Below, one piece after another: positions 27,490 through 38,300 of a DNA stretch of 64,000 bases. Source of the DNA: Pardosa pseudoannulata (taxonomy: Eukaryota; Arthropoda; Arachnida; Araneae; Lycosidae); contig CM063500.1 of assembly GCA_032207245.1 (NCBI GenBank), positions 20,953,444 to 21,017,443 on the forward strand, read 5' to 3'. The notes below the pieces were generated by a model. That model was not told the DNA's origin. It made no database searches and saw only the letters and a list, made by a program, of their open reading frames with translations. Each line of letters starts with the position of its first letter. Position 1 is the stretch's first letter. The position numbers were made by a program, and so were the translations under genes.

Positions 27490-28020
27490 TTAACGAACGT
27501 TGTGTATTCATTTTGTACTTTGACTATTAATCCAGTAAAAATTTTGAACATTTTTTTCTCTACTAGGCCTTTATATATAATTGTGTCCACATAGATACGT
27601 TATTCCAAAATTATTACTGGATATTACTGTTGTTTAGCGGTATCGAAGTCCGTGGGTTTGATTTTTATCTCTGACCTGGATGTTAAGTTGCAATCTGGTT
27701 TGTTTTGGTTTCGAGTAGTAAGGCTAATGAAAATGGAGCCTACTGCTTAAATCTTACTGCGTTGTGTATTCATTTTGTACTTTGACTATCAATCCAGTAC
27801 AAAAGTTTAAATTTTTTTCCTCAAGTATGCCTTTATAATTCTGTTCATATAGATATGTTATACAAAAATGGTACTGGATATTACTGCTGTTTTGTGGTAC
27901 CGAAGTCCATATGTTTGATTCTTATCTCTGACATGGATGTTTGTTGCAATCTGGTTTGTTTTGGTTTCGAGTAGTAAGGTTAATGAAAATGGAGTCTACT
28001 GCTTAAAACTGATTAAGAAC
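27490..28020 (+). mobile_element. Tandem pair of SINE A-containing units
   Basis: Two copies of about 260 bp: GTTGTGTATTCATTTTGTAC (27498, 27762), ACTGGATATTACTG (27616, 27872), CGAAGTCC...TTTGATTxTTATCTCTGAC, then a SINE A-like 3' part ending GGTTTCGAGTAGTAAGGxTAATG and CTACTGCTTAAA. They are duplicates of one insertion, not independent insertions. Confidence 0.75.
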
Positions 28021-28084
28021 AGTTACAGACATCCAATGACTACAAGACGCTGCATTGCTCATACTGAGAGTTTTAATTGATGTC

Positions 28085-28205
28085 TCGTTTCATTACAGCA
28101 GTTCAAAAGTTTGAATTCCAACTCTAGCATGGATGCTTGTAACCCTTTGCAATGCACTGTAGGCAATATTTCCGTTCTAATTAGCTATCGTTTAGGAAAC
28201 ATGAA
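28085..28205 (+). mobile_element. SINE family A, degraded
   Basis: AGTTTGAATTCCAACTCTAGCATGGATGCTTGTAAC follows the B-box and body order of the family, then GGCAATATTTCCGTTCTAATTAGC; the tail is lost. Confidence 0.5.
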
Positions 28206-28209
28206 GTCA

Positions 28210-28590
28210 TATAATGTGTCAATAACTTGAGCAATCAATCGTATTTGCGAGAATTTTTATGGAAGAGAAGAACATGCAATGTTTTTATTCAGGTGATGGT
28301 AGACATAAATTCTGGTGAGTCGACATGTCTGCTTAATGGTTTCTATAAACTGTAAAATTTTATGTCAGTTTCCAGGTTTATTGGAATTGCTCAATGCAGT
28401 TGATTTGGTTTTAACAATTGTAGTAACAAGTCTGGCTTTCAGCTGGTAATAGGAAGCTGGTTAGATCCCCAACTGATGGAAGAATCATCATGGAGAAATG
28501 GAAGAAAATGAAGAAAGATTCTTCACACAATTAAACAAGTCACAGTCCCAGTGCATTTTGTACAGATAAATATATATTATTGGTTTGATG
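28210..28590. other. Gene-free stretch
   Basis: I see no gene. 28440-28540 is slightly GC-richer but has no recognisable frame. Confidence 0.4.
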
Positions 28591-28594
28591 TTAA

Positions 28595-29510
28595 TGTAGC
28601 ATTCGATCTACCTATTAGTTTTTAGTTACTTTGTTAGTTCATAGATGGCGGCACTTAAAACTATATTAAAGTGCTATGTTTCTGTTATTTATGATATCTT
28701 CTATGTCAGAATCATCTAACGACAACTCTTCATCTGTTTCATTTCTCCAAAGAATGCAATTCTTGTTATATTTCCGTTTTCCTCGCAGAAGTGATTGGTT
28801 AAGTTCCACCACTTTTCCAGGTCCGCAGAAGGCTTGTCTCTTTTCGAACAACGCAGACACCATGGAACAAAGTGTACCAATCGCACATAGGGTGATTTGT
28901 TTTAACAATAAAATTCTGAGTATTCTCTTGGGGAGTATCATACCACCAATAATAATCAAGTTCAAAATATCTGATAACGAAAGGTTGCTATTACAGCGAC
29001 ATCTAACATCCTTAAATGTAAAAAAAAATCGTTTGGATTTCTTATTGATAGATATGTTTGGCATCCTTTGCGAGAACATCTTAGGGTTCTGTATTCTTCA
29101 CCTTTTTTTTATTTTTCCTTGTGACTTTTCGGGTTTTAGCCCCACACTTTAGACAAGTAGTAAGTATAAGCTATTTTAGTATGTATTAATTTAGCATGTA
29201 TGCTATTTTAGTATTTAGTAGTAAGCTATTTTAAGGTGGGATCATGTGAAATTGATTCATCGGTGGCTACGACTCGATAAAATGCAATAACTTTCATATC
29301 CGAACTTGGGATAAGGAACGATTAAGTTTAAAAGCAAGTGAAGACCACAACGTAAAACCACAAGATTATTTGTTTTGTGGGGAGGAGCTGTATAAGCAGT
29401 TATCAACTTTTTCTCAAATTCTGTACAAATATCACCATCTATGAAGTAACTAAATAACTAGTAACTAATAGGTAGGTTGCATGCTACATTAATACCACTG
29501 TTTTCATTTT
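28595..29510. repeat. Inverted repeat pair flanking the Merlin fragment
   Basis: 28595-28660 and 29440-29510 are reverse complements with drift: CATCTATGAAxTAACxAAxTAACTAxxAACTAATAGGTAG...TGCTACATTAA. A third copy, in the orientation of the right arm, is at 31655-31725. Confidence 0.7.
28666..29079 (-). pseudogene. Merlin-type (IS1016/ISXO2-like) transposase fragment
   Basis: Minus-strand frame of 137 codons. Residues about 30-110 hold LSLSDILNLI, ...LC...VSALFEKRQAF.GPGKVVELNQSLLRGKRKYNK. The block GGPGKxVExDExxxxxRKYNxG is characteristic of Merlin/ISXO2-like DDE transposases and includes the first catalytic aspartate, which here is N (ELNQS for EIDES). The frame then runs into an unrelated acidic end (DEELSLDDSDIED) that may be from another element. 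The rest of the catalytic domain is absent. Flanked by inverted repeats at 28595-28660 and 29440-29510. Confidence 0.6.
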
Positions 29511-30210
29511 TCAAGTCGAAATTTTAAAAATTTATTTTTATAATAGCAGATTTTTTTACATGGATTTTACATATGTCCACAGTCATCTTTTCAAATATTT
29601 TTTAAAGGTTATCAATGGAAATTTATTCATATGTTTACTAACTTTTGTACCAGAAAATTTTGTCCATTTCGGAAGGTGAAGAAAATAATACGACTTTTTA
29701 ACATTTTTAATAGTATTTATTGTAAAATATATATTTCGCCTTTACTTAAGGCCCGTTTCTAGCTTGATACTAATTTGTAAATAGCAATTTTGAAAGATGT
29801 CAAATTTAATAATTTTTTTTCTTTTTTTAAATTCTGTAATGCGAAATATCCTTCATTTATTTGTTTTGTTTATTTTTATTACCGTTTTCTTAGATACATA
29901 AACAGTGTTAAGTGAAAATTTGTTTTCTTTCGCACGCTTATTTCTTAACACATTATATGCGGGCTTGGCGAAAGCGGCAATGCTTAATTTTCCAGAATTG
30001 TAATGTACCCTATAAGGCAGGTAAAAAAATGGTTTGTTTTTCGGTTGAGAATTATCTTGCAACAAAATACAATTGATGATTAATTTAAAATTATCACATA
30101 TGTACCTAATCTATTATTTAAGCTAGATATAAAAGAAAATTATTTACGTAATATCTAAGTTCAGTGATAAGACTTATGAAAATAATGCAGATGATATTTA
30201 AATAATTTAA
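29430..30210. repeat. Duplicated flank, left copy (includes dispersed repeat B, copy 2)
   Basis: 29430-29625 matches 31640-31845 (TCCACAGTCATCTTTTCAAA and ATTTTTTAAAGGTTAT are common). 29905-30210 matches 31865-32285, covering CCAGAATTGTAATGTAC, TATAAGGCAGGTAAAAAAAT and CTAATCTATTATTTAAGCTA. The start of repeat B is degraded here. The two copies bracket the LINE fragment. Confidence 0.75.
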
Positions 30211-30214
30211 AATA

Positions 30215-31520
30215 AGAAATGATAAGAAAGCTAAGAAAATAACTATTGCTGTTAAGTATGGTACTATCGTACGAAGAATTATTACTATTGTTAGGGGTAA
30301 ACTGTGCATTTAGAGTATTGGCAATGAGGTTTGTTTTTTTATCCGGAGAGTAGGCAAAAGTGTTATTGTCAATCTGAAGTGGAGGGATGATTATGTATTG
30401 ATTTTTAAAACGTTTAGCAGCCCTCCAAATGGAGTTGTCTGTGGGGGTGAGATAATGTAATTATTCCAATTATTGGTAGCAACGCGAGTGAGGTAATTTT
30501 TTACACATTGTTGAGCATTATTCATGATATTTTTATTAAGGGGAGTTCTGTGTCGCTGCCAGTTTTTGCGTGCGTTATTCTTGTTTCTAATAAGTATTCT
30601 AAGGTTAGGATCGTTAGATTTATTATTCATTATGGGTTTATAGGTAGTGTTAGCATTGAGACTATTAATAGTATCATTAGTGGTTGTTATGACAAGATTG
30701 TCCAGGTCATGGGTGTTATTAATGTTAGATGGGAAGAAGGGAATATTATCAAGGGTATGTCGGAACTGCTTCCAGTTAATTATTTTATTGGTCTTATCAT
30801 GAGTAAATTAGAATCAAGAGGAATTTTTAAAGTAACAGAATTTTGGTCTGAGGAAAGGTCAGGGAGAGTATTAATAGTTATGTCATGGGGGATAACTTTA
30901 ATAAGTGCAAAATCAATTATTGAAGAGCTATTATGATTAAAGTGGGTGGTGGAGCTAGGGGCAATTACATCAAAGTCAGTTTCACCAGTAAAGTTATAAA
31001 TTAAGGTACCATAAGTATTAACAATTCTATTATTCCAAAGTCTATGTTGGGCATTTAAATCTCCAAAGACGAGGATGTTAACATTAAGATTTTTGAATTT
31101 ATTTAGGACAGATTTTAAAATATTAGGGTTTTGAGCAGGAGGAATGTAGGTGGAAATTAGGGCATAAGGTGGTAGGTTAGGGAGATTAAGAATGGCAGTA
31201 GCATTAATTATTTGCAGATCAGGGAGAATTAATGGATGATTGGGAGGGTATTTTTGATAAAGAGAGTAGTTCCTCTCATACGGTGGTTAGTATCGGAAAT
31301 ATAATCGTTACAGTAAATATTATAGTTAGGTACAGTTAGTATGCCCCCTGGGAATAGGTGAGTCTCTTGTATCATTACAATATCGGAGTTGTGCTCCTGT
31401 ATAAAGCCTCGAAGTTCTTGAATCTTATTTATCAGAGAGTTAGCATTCCAAGAAACCACTGTCAAAGCCCCAGACGGTAATACGCGCGTAGCATTGGAAC
31501 ACCAAGAAAAATACCAAGAA
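30215..31520 (-). pseudogene. Jockey-like LINE fragment: endonuclease and linker
   Basis: Minus strand, readable across three frame changes. From about 31475 down: VVSWNANSLINKIQELR, DIVMIQETHL (catalytic E), then after a shift near 31230 Y-I-P-P-A-Q, VFGDLNAQHRLWNN (GDxNAxH..W), FDVIAPSSTTH, SSSIIDFALIK and LSSDQNSVTLKI (the usual SDH is SDQ). These are the ordered motifs of the APE-type endonuclease of non-LTR retrotransposons. Another shift near 30785 leads to the linker INWKQFRHTL...RNKNNARKNWQRHRTPLNK, and a third near 30400 to IPPLQIDNNTFAYSPDKK...LNAQF. It stops before the reverse transcriptase. The unusual loss of the 3' part suggests deletion or gene conversion, not ordinary 5' truncation. 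Confidence 0.8.
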
Positions 31521-32011
31521 AAAATAGTGGCCCTTTCCCGCCGATAACACATACTCTGCGCAAAAGGGAGATTAAACTCTCCCGCAGATAACGATTGGCA
31601 CAAAAAGTGAGGAATCGCCCGTTCCCGCATGTAATGTGTTAAATTCTGTACCAGTATCGCCATCTATGAACTAACTAAATAACTAGTAACTAATAAGTCG
31701 ATTGTATACTACATTTATACCACTGTTTTTCTTTTTTAAGTCGACATTTTAAATATTTATTTTTTCTAATAATAGATTTTTATACGGATTTTATATTTGT
31801 CCACAGTCATCTTTTCAAATATTTTTTAAAGGTTATGTTTAAAGGTTATAAAGGGTTTTTTAAAGGTAAAAATTTGTTTTCTTTTGTATGTTTATTTTTA
31901 TTTAACATTTAAGTTATTTTAAACAAATCTGTTTGCACAATAGAATTTGTTTAGATTGACTAAAATATGTTATATACTTACTCAAATCAATTTAAGAGAA
32001 TATATAATACA

Positions 32012-32665
32012 GGAATATAGCCCGTCATATGACGGAGTCAGCAAAATTCTTAATTTTCCAGAATTGTAATGTACTCTATAAGGCAGGTAAAAAAATTGTT
32101 TGTTTTTCGGCTGAGAATTATCTTGCAACAAAATACAATCGATGATTAATTTAAAATTATCACATATGTACCTAATCTATTATTTAAGCTAGATATAAAA
32201 GAAAATTATTTACGTAATATCTAAGTTCAAGATAAAAAACTTATGAAAATAATGCAGATGATATTTAAATAATTTAAAATAAGAAATGATTCAATGAGAT
32301 GGAATCATGTCATAATGCTAGAAAAAATGTTATTTTTACTTATTTATTCTGTGACAAATTTAATTGCCTGTTCTTAATCGAGGAAAATAGAGCTTGAAAT
32401 AATGGCATTAAGCGCTCGAATAGGGGGTAAAGGGGTGAATTTGGAACGTTTTAAAGAGACAGTATTTTTTGCTTTGACATGAGGCATATTTATACCAGTT
32501 TATTTTAGATTGGATCGAAAAATTTAGGAGAAGATAAGTTTTACTCGCTTTGAATTTTGCTAACTCTAACTCATGAAGAATCTAATATAGATGCCTCTAT
32601 CCCTTCCAGGTCTAACCGCTGTATAAATTCGAGGACAGAAGGACAGAGAACTTAGGCTATTATTA
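32012..32665. repeat. Dispersed repeat B, copy 3
   Basis: Starts ATATAGCCCGTCATATGACGG with a perfect 14-bp palindrome at 32022-32035; ends GGACAGAxAACTTAGGCTATTATTA. Shares ATAATGCTAGAAAAA, AATAATGGCATTAA and the end with copy 1. Confidence 0.75.
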
Positions 32666-32666
32666 C

Positions 32667-33055
32667 TGTTAAGAATGCTGTAAACATATAATTTGTATGG
32701 TATCTCGCCAAATTGGCGGCATTTTGGCTCCTTGGTAAAGTTTTGGGAAACTCATTTTTGGAGCCAAATTTGGCTACTTAAGACATATGTTGCCGACCTC
32801 CCCTTTCTTTGTATTTTACTAGAATCTTGTGGAAATTTCCAGAAACCTGAAAGCTATATAAAAGGGCCGTGAGTTTTCATGAAAAAAGTCAGTTCACGCT
32901 CAGATATGGTGATTGTAGGACCTGTGATAATGCTCTCCATATTGCTCTGAAAAAGTTCGCCAAAATAATGCCAAGTTTTTATCGCCATCCGTTGCAATTG
33001 TGATTCATTTGGCGTGTTAATAAATTGTAATTGTTTTTTCTTACGTAAAGTCTAT
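32667..33055 (+). other. Possible LTR or promoter-bearing repeat piece
   Basis: Begins TGTTAAGAATGC at the point where repeat B copy 3 ends, contains TATATAAAAG (32856-32865) with TCAGTTC about 25 bases downstream, and a late TTAATAAATTG. The order TG start, TATA, initiator, poly(A)-like site suits a small LTR, but I could not define the 3' end or a target duplication. Includes CGCCAAATTGGCGGC, echoed at 42190. Confidence 0.35.
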
Positions 33056-33579
33056 TCAATCAACGAACTTTATGCGAGAATTTTGCAACATTATATAGGG
33101 TATTAGAGACATTATTTTGAAACAGTTATAACAGTTATCTATGAAAATTAATCCAGTTATGACAATTGTGGAATTTCTGGGAATGTTAGAAACATTTGAA
33201 TAGTAATTGAAAATAATTTTACTGAATATGTCCTCCAGAAATTTGGGTATAATGGTAATGTTTTGAAATAACAATTTCCTAAACAACAAATCTTAATACA
33301 CATTTATTGGTTGAAAAATATATTTTAAAATGCAAGTGATTCTTAAACAATAATTTTTAGAAATGGGAGTGAATAATCATAAAAATGTCGAACAGTAATT
33401 TTTGTTACCGGAGTTCATACATTTGAGACAGACTCCTGGAATGAACATTCGTATTCGTTGAAAATTGGCAAGCTTGAAATATTGTGCGGTGGCTAAATTT
33501 TTCATATAGTTTTTATTGTGTTGAGACTTCCATTATCAACAAATTCACAGTTTATATCATAGATATCACTCCTTGCATA

Positions 33580-33935
33580 AAAATTGCCGCTCGAATCCAG
33601 TAATAACTCTTCCACCTCTGTACATTTTAGAATTTTTATGCACAGCATTGCACTGAGTATTTTCGAGGGTCCTGTTGGTTACTCACAATAAAACAAAAAC
33701 AAAAGCAATACTCAAATTAAATGAAGACTAAATTTCAGGCATGCTATATCAACGAATAAGTAATCAAATTCACCATATCGTCGCCTTGTCTGAATGCCAC
33801 CACTGTGCTTACATACAAAATAGACAACGGTTAGCGGCCTGTCTCCTCCTCAATGAAAGTCGGTACCTTCCCAACATAAATATTACATACCATTTCGCTG
33901 CGGCCACTACACTATTCCACTTAGAAACTTGACTT
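33580..33935. repeat. Anonymous repeat related to 26990-27420
   Basis: Counterpart of the 27-kb block; the plus-strand frame 33741-33932 is unsupported as a gene. It runs directly into the tandem array. Confidence 0.4.
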
Positions 33936-34390
33936 CCACACTATATCACACGAGTGGCTATGAATGTATTAGAAAGTAGATTTTATGTTCTCATTAGACC
34001 TTGAGTTGAATGCATTTCGCCCCGGTCGCTACACTATTCCACTTAGAAATTTGACGTCCACACTATATCACATGAGTGGCTATGAACATAATAGAAAGTA
34101 GATTTTATGTTCTCATTAGATCTTGAGTTGAATGTATTTCGCTGCGGCTGGTACACTATTCCACTTAGAAACTAGATGGTGACGTCCACTCTATAACGCG
34201 TGAGTGGGAATGAATGTGTTAGAAAGTAGATTTTATGTTATCTCTAGACCTTGAGTTGAATGCATCTCTGCAGTTTCTACACTATTCCACTTAAACACTT
34301 GATAGCCACTTCCACACTATATCTCATGAGTAGCAATGAATGTGTTAGAAAGTTGATTTTATGTCCCAATTAGCCCTCGTGTTGAATGCA
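33890..34390. repeat. Tandem repeat, four units of about 122 bp, 3' of GR2
   Basis: Units carry TACACTATTCCACTTAGAAA, CCACACTATATCxCATGAGTGGC, GTTAGAAAGTAGATTTTATG and CCTTGAGTTGAATGCAT. Copies start near 33893, 34014, 34135 and 34261. Ends about 180 bp from the GR2 stop codon. Confidence 0.9.
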
Positions 34391-34566
34391 ACAGTAACGT
34401 TTCAGACCAAACCATTGAATATTTAGCATTACCTAACTTAAATGGTTTCAAATGGTTGATTCTAGGTAAATCAGACGTTTTATCGTGGAAATTCTGTTGT
34501 TGAGTTTGGAATCAGTAACTATATTTAATACTCAAAATTTTCTTACAATTAATTAGTCATGTGATT

Positions 34567-35688
34567 TCAAGATCTTTGTTGCCGCAATGTATCTACTAAT
34601 ACTATGTACGAAATTACAGTTCCCATGTACACTAGAATAAATTTCTTGTCTATAGGAATATCTCCAAATACTGTCATGGCCAATTCTTTGTCCAGGTATC
34701 TGAGTAATAACATCTGGTGGACACCCAATGCCGACGTGTGTGACGGATGAGACGCGTTTTCAGCAATTTCAGTAGACAAAGCGGATATTTTACTTGCTGC
34801 AAAGCATGTAAGTATTAATGTCAACATATTATTTGAAACCATTAAACAGATATTTATTCTTTGAACTTTATTATCGATAGTCAATTTACTAAGCAGCAGA
34901 TTGTATCCGAAAAACAAGCTTGCAGTATTAAAAAGCAGAAAGAAAAACAGCATCAAAGAGAAATTTTTGTTAGTTTCTTTGATTCTTTTCTTTATATCCA
35001 TAAATGATTCCAACAATTGTCCGAAATTTAGGCAATCATTTGATGACATCTGGTTGTTATAATATTTTAAATCCAAGGCTAGCTTAAAACAAATCACTGT
35101 GTAAAAGATACAAACCGTATTTAGAGGCATGTAAATCGTAAAATTTGTAAAAATTATAAAGAGGATATTAGCAATTTTCTGTGCCGTTGCAGAAGGAAGT
35201 AGATATCCGAAGAATATCCTATCTCCAGCCTCAAACATGTTTTGCGATATTGGAGATAAAGTACAGGATATAACTGTAGAATATATTAGTATATTCCACA
35301 GAGCCCAGAAAGTTATTATTCGCTTCAAAGTTATAAGATCTCGTGCGTCACTGAATGAAGTGAGATACTTCATTATCTTCATAAGTTTAGGAAAATTTAT
35401 GGACAGCAAAACACGGAAAATACCGGAAATTATAAATATGAAAATAGATCCAATATATTCGGCTGAATAATTTTCATCTCTTTTAAATATCATTGATAAA
35501 ATTAATACAAAGAACACAACCGTGAGTAAGAAGCTGATTAATTTCATGATACGATTACATAGGTTTTCTCCGCTGTAGGAACGCCATGGAAGGCTGTCGA
35601 CAAAATTAATGTGAAAGAGAAGAGTTAACAATTTTGGTAATTCCCTGTTTGAAAACCAATTTCTTGGTTGGAATCCGTTTCGTGGCAT
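34567..35688 (-). CDS. GR2: gustatory-receptor-like 7TM protein with displaced start
   Basis: A 373-residue open frame, the closest relative of GR1, alignable end to end. It shares SGENLCNRIMK (39-49), LPSATAQKIANILF (164-177), YMPLNTVCI (186-194), NNMLTLILTC (286-295), LLLRYLDKE (327-335) and the C-terminal GTVISYIVLVD (356-366). Seven hydrophobic spans are present in the same positions. The codon aligned with GR1's ATG is AGG (35644-35646), so the first usable ATG lies 14 codons upstream, in sequence that aligns with GR1's 5' leader, and has a poor context (TCTATGC). The 3' end also differs: GR1's stop region AAATAA is CAACAA here, extending the protein by four residues to TGA. Possible poly(A) signal ATTAAA near 34525. 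Either a live gene with a new N-terminus or an early pseudogene. Single exon; upstream exons cannot be excluded. Confidence 0.68.
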   Translation of the reverse strand: MPRNGFQPRNWFSNRELPKLLTLLFHINFVDSLPWRSYSGENLCNRIMKLISFLLTVVFFVLILSMIFKRDENYSAEYIGSIFIFIISGIFRVLLSINFPKLMKIMKYLTSFSDARDLITLKRIITFWALWNILIYSTVISCTLSPISQNMFEAGDRIFFGYLLPSATAQKIANILFIIFTNFTIYMPLNTVCIFYTVICFKLALDLKYYNNQMSSNDCLNFGQLLESFMDIKKRIKETNKNFSLMLFFFLLFNTASLFFGYNLLLSKLTIDNKVQRINICLMVSNNMLTLILTCFAASKISALSTEIAENASHPSHTSALGVHQMLLLRYLDKELAMTVFGDIPIDKKFILVYMGTVISYIVLVDTLRQQRS

Positions 35689-35734
35689 AGATGTTTGTAG
35701 ACGTTTGAATTAGCGTGTTGTAAAAAAAAATTGA

Positions 35735-36150
35735 GTGTAGACGTCAAACCAAAGTCTTTATCTTATTGCTTCATTTTCTTGTCAGAAGTGGATGCATCGA
35801 ATGAGTAGAACAATGTCTTTCGAAACAGGTGTCCGTGAGTTCCAATATCTTTGATGAAATAGAAGTTCGTAGCCTTTTAAGCAGTAGGTCCCTGTAGAAT
35901 TAGTTATCGTATAGCAAAATTTGATCGTAGCACTTCAAACCACATTCTTCTTCTTGTTGCTTCATCTTCTTGTTAGTCGTGGGAGAATCAAATGAGTAGA
36001 ATAATGCTTTTCGAAACATGTGTCCGTGGCTTCGAATCTATTTGGGCGGATAGAAGTTCGTAGATTTTAAGCAGTAGGTTACTTTCAATTTAGTTGTCAT
36101 ATAGCAAAAATTTGACCTCAGCACTTTATACCAAACTAGTTTTCTTGTCA
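35735..36150 (+). repeat. Tandem pair of SINE A-like units 5' of GR2
   Basis: Two copies of about 195 bp: AATGAGTAGAAxAATGxxTTTCGAAACA (35797, 35991), TGTCCGTGxxTTCxAAT, GAAGTTCGTAG, TTTTAAGCAGTAGGT, TTAGTTxTCxTATAGCAAAA and CAGCACTTxxxACCA. The last part follows the SINE A body and tail. They start about 50 bp upstream of the GR2 start codon, so they could supply or disturb its promoter. Confidence 0.7.
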
Positions 36151-38000
36151 TAATGTTGTACGATTCCGTGACATCAGCTATCAATATTGTGCTTGTTCAA
36201 TATAAGTGAAGAAGATAATATGAAAGAATAAAAAATGTTTTGTTTTATTTTCTTGACATAGAAGTAAAACGGAATTTGATGCAAAAATACTATTTAAATG
36301 GGATTACCCCAAAATTAATATGCATGCTTAGAAACAGAACATTTCATTTTAAAATATATATTGTTATGTAGCATTTAATGTGGTTCATACGCAATATTAA
36401 TAAAATCAATTAGTATTTTTTAAAGTATGAATCATTTGAAAGCGTTTTCGAAAAGGTAAGCAAGTGACATTTTTTGCACTTCTATGTCTTTTTTCTTCTT
36501 ACATTATATAAGGACACGTGACACCTTGAGCATTCTTATTAAAACAGAATCGAAGTATGAGTTAAGTAAGTAAGGGATTTAATATTATGCTGCATGACGC
36601 CTGCCGGCAGCAGTTTTTAAAGTTTTGTAGACGTCTACTTTGGCACATGAAATGATTGACGTTTAGCAGACGTTATTGTATGTCAAGGTTTAATACAGGA
36701 GGAAGATTAAGTAATTCTGAAAATTCAAAACGGTCAATAGTCATTCTCAGAAGAGAGCTAGATTAAATTTCGTTTGCCCTCATCAGCCAATCACTTTTCT
36801 TTCTCGTTTTCTCCGGATCCATTATTTTCTAAAAAGTGCAAACTTTCAGATCGAACTCCATCTCTCTCTCTGGGGATCATATGTTCTTATAGCTTAAATT
36901 CTATTAGTTCCTTAAGATCCAATCAAATTTCTCCCAGCTTTCAACTGGATCCGTTTCTGCACAGTCATACCAGCTCGTACATTCTCTACTCTTTGCTACT
37001 CTACGTATCTTTACTGAATAATAAAAAAAATTAAATCATATTAGTACCTCTTGTGTACTTATAATTGTTGCATTAGTTTAATCTTAACATTCTACTTTTT
37101 AATTGTATTTGTGCACTTCTCCATTCACCGTACTCGTGGATCTTTTTAATTTAATCTTAGCATTTGAAATTTCTCATTTTCGTGTGTATTGCCAGTTATT
37201 TCTCATTACAAATGCTTCTTCAGTAATTCTGACCTAGAGGGCTAGGTCCAGTAAGGTCAAAATAAAGTGCTCTGGTGTGATGTCCACCATTTGATTAACA
37301 CAATAAAAGCATCCCTGCCTTTAGTTTGTATGAAGCACTTTTTCTGTCCGTAAAATTCAACGGGATATAGAAGTATTAAATCTATTAGCAAATAGAGTAA
37401 TAAAATCTTTCCTGACTGGTTATATTTTATGTCCCATATAATACAGTACAAAAAAGCATATGTTTTAGGACCTTCCCAAAGCACTAAATGAACTTATTAA
37501 CGCTCAACTAACTCATATATTCTGTAGCATCAGAAAGTCTAAAGTTTAGAGCTTTTCTCAAATGCGTGATCAGTCTTTTAAAGTCGATGCGGTAGGAAAA
37601 TATAATTTTCCAAAAAGATTTTAGTATATTAATTTCATTCATAGTGTGTGGCATAAAATCAATGAGAAAAACAAGACTTATGAAAAATCTTTTGATACTA
37701 ATATTGTAAACAACTTAAGAGAAAGTCACATTTAAAAGAGAAATTTAGGATATAATAAAATTTTCTTCTACAATTTTCTAAACTTGAAGAGACATTTTTT
37801 TTGAAAACATATCTTTATATTTTAAAAATTCTGATTACAGGACCTACATTACCTTTTTTTTATTTTTCTAGAATTTATTTTACAGCTACAGAGAATGTTT
37901 AACATATACATTTATATACATTCATTCTGATTTGATTTAAAAAAAATGTTATTTTTCTTAAAATCTATATGTTGCTTTCCAAATAGCTTCTGCAGCAACA
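36150..38000. other. Gene-free stretch
   Basis: No gene seen. The plus-strand frame 36774-37034 is serine-rich and unsupported. A palindromic GCCTGCCGGCAG lies at 36601. Confidence 0.4.
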
Positions 38001-38300
38001 ATATCTTCTTACAACCCCTCATCTTTTTGCTTCCTTTTGGAAACAATGGATTTTAAGCTTTTTCTATCGACGATCAGTTTCAGAATTTTCAAGCTGTATT
38101 TTTGGGACTTTCATAAAAGTTGCTCTATACATTTAGCTAATATATTACGCACATTATATTTTGATTGTATCAGAGCAAGCGCAGTGAAACATTCTTTAGT
38201 AAACATGGTTATCTTTCATCCAATATTTATTATTTTTTAATATCAATTGAAGGGTATTGTGTACAATGTTGTTTGACATGAGTTATGAAAATATCGTTAT
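38000..38300 (+). repeat. Third copy of the foldback-element arm
   Basis: Matches 46450-46745 in the same sense (TTTTTGGGACTTTC, TAGCTAATATATTA, CTTTCATCCAATATTTATTATTTTTTAA, GGGTATTGTGTACAATGTTG). The frame across it recurs between copies but breaks in each, so it is repeat sequence, not a gene. Confidence 0.8.

Noticed and set aside
28676..29152. 158-codon plus-strand frame
   Set aside because: Antisense of the Merlin-type fragment; no recognisable domain.
30508..30936. 142-codon plus-strand frame
   Set aside because: Antisense of the LINE endonuclease/linker, which has ordered motifs on the minus strand.
33890..34390. CRISPR-like array
   Set aside because: Regular 122-bp repeats have no variable spacers between short repeats, and the DNA is eukaryotic.
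36774..37034. Serine-rich 86-codon frame
   Set aside because: Low-complexity TCT-rich composition and no methionine context or homologue.
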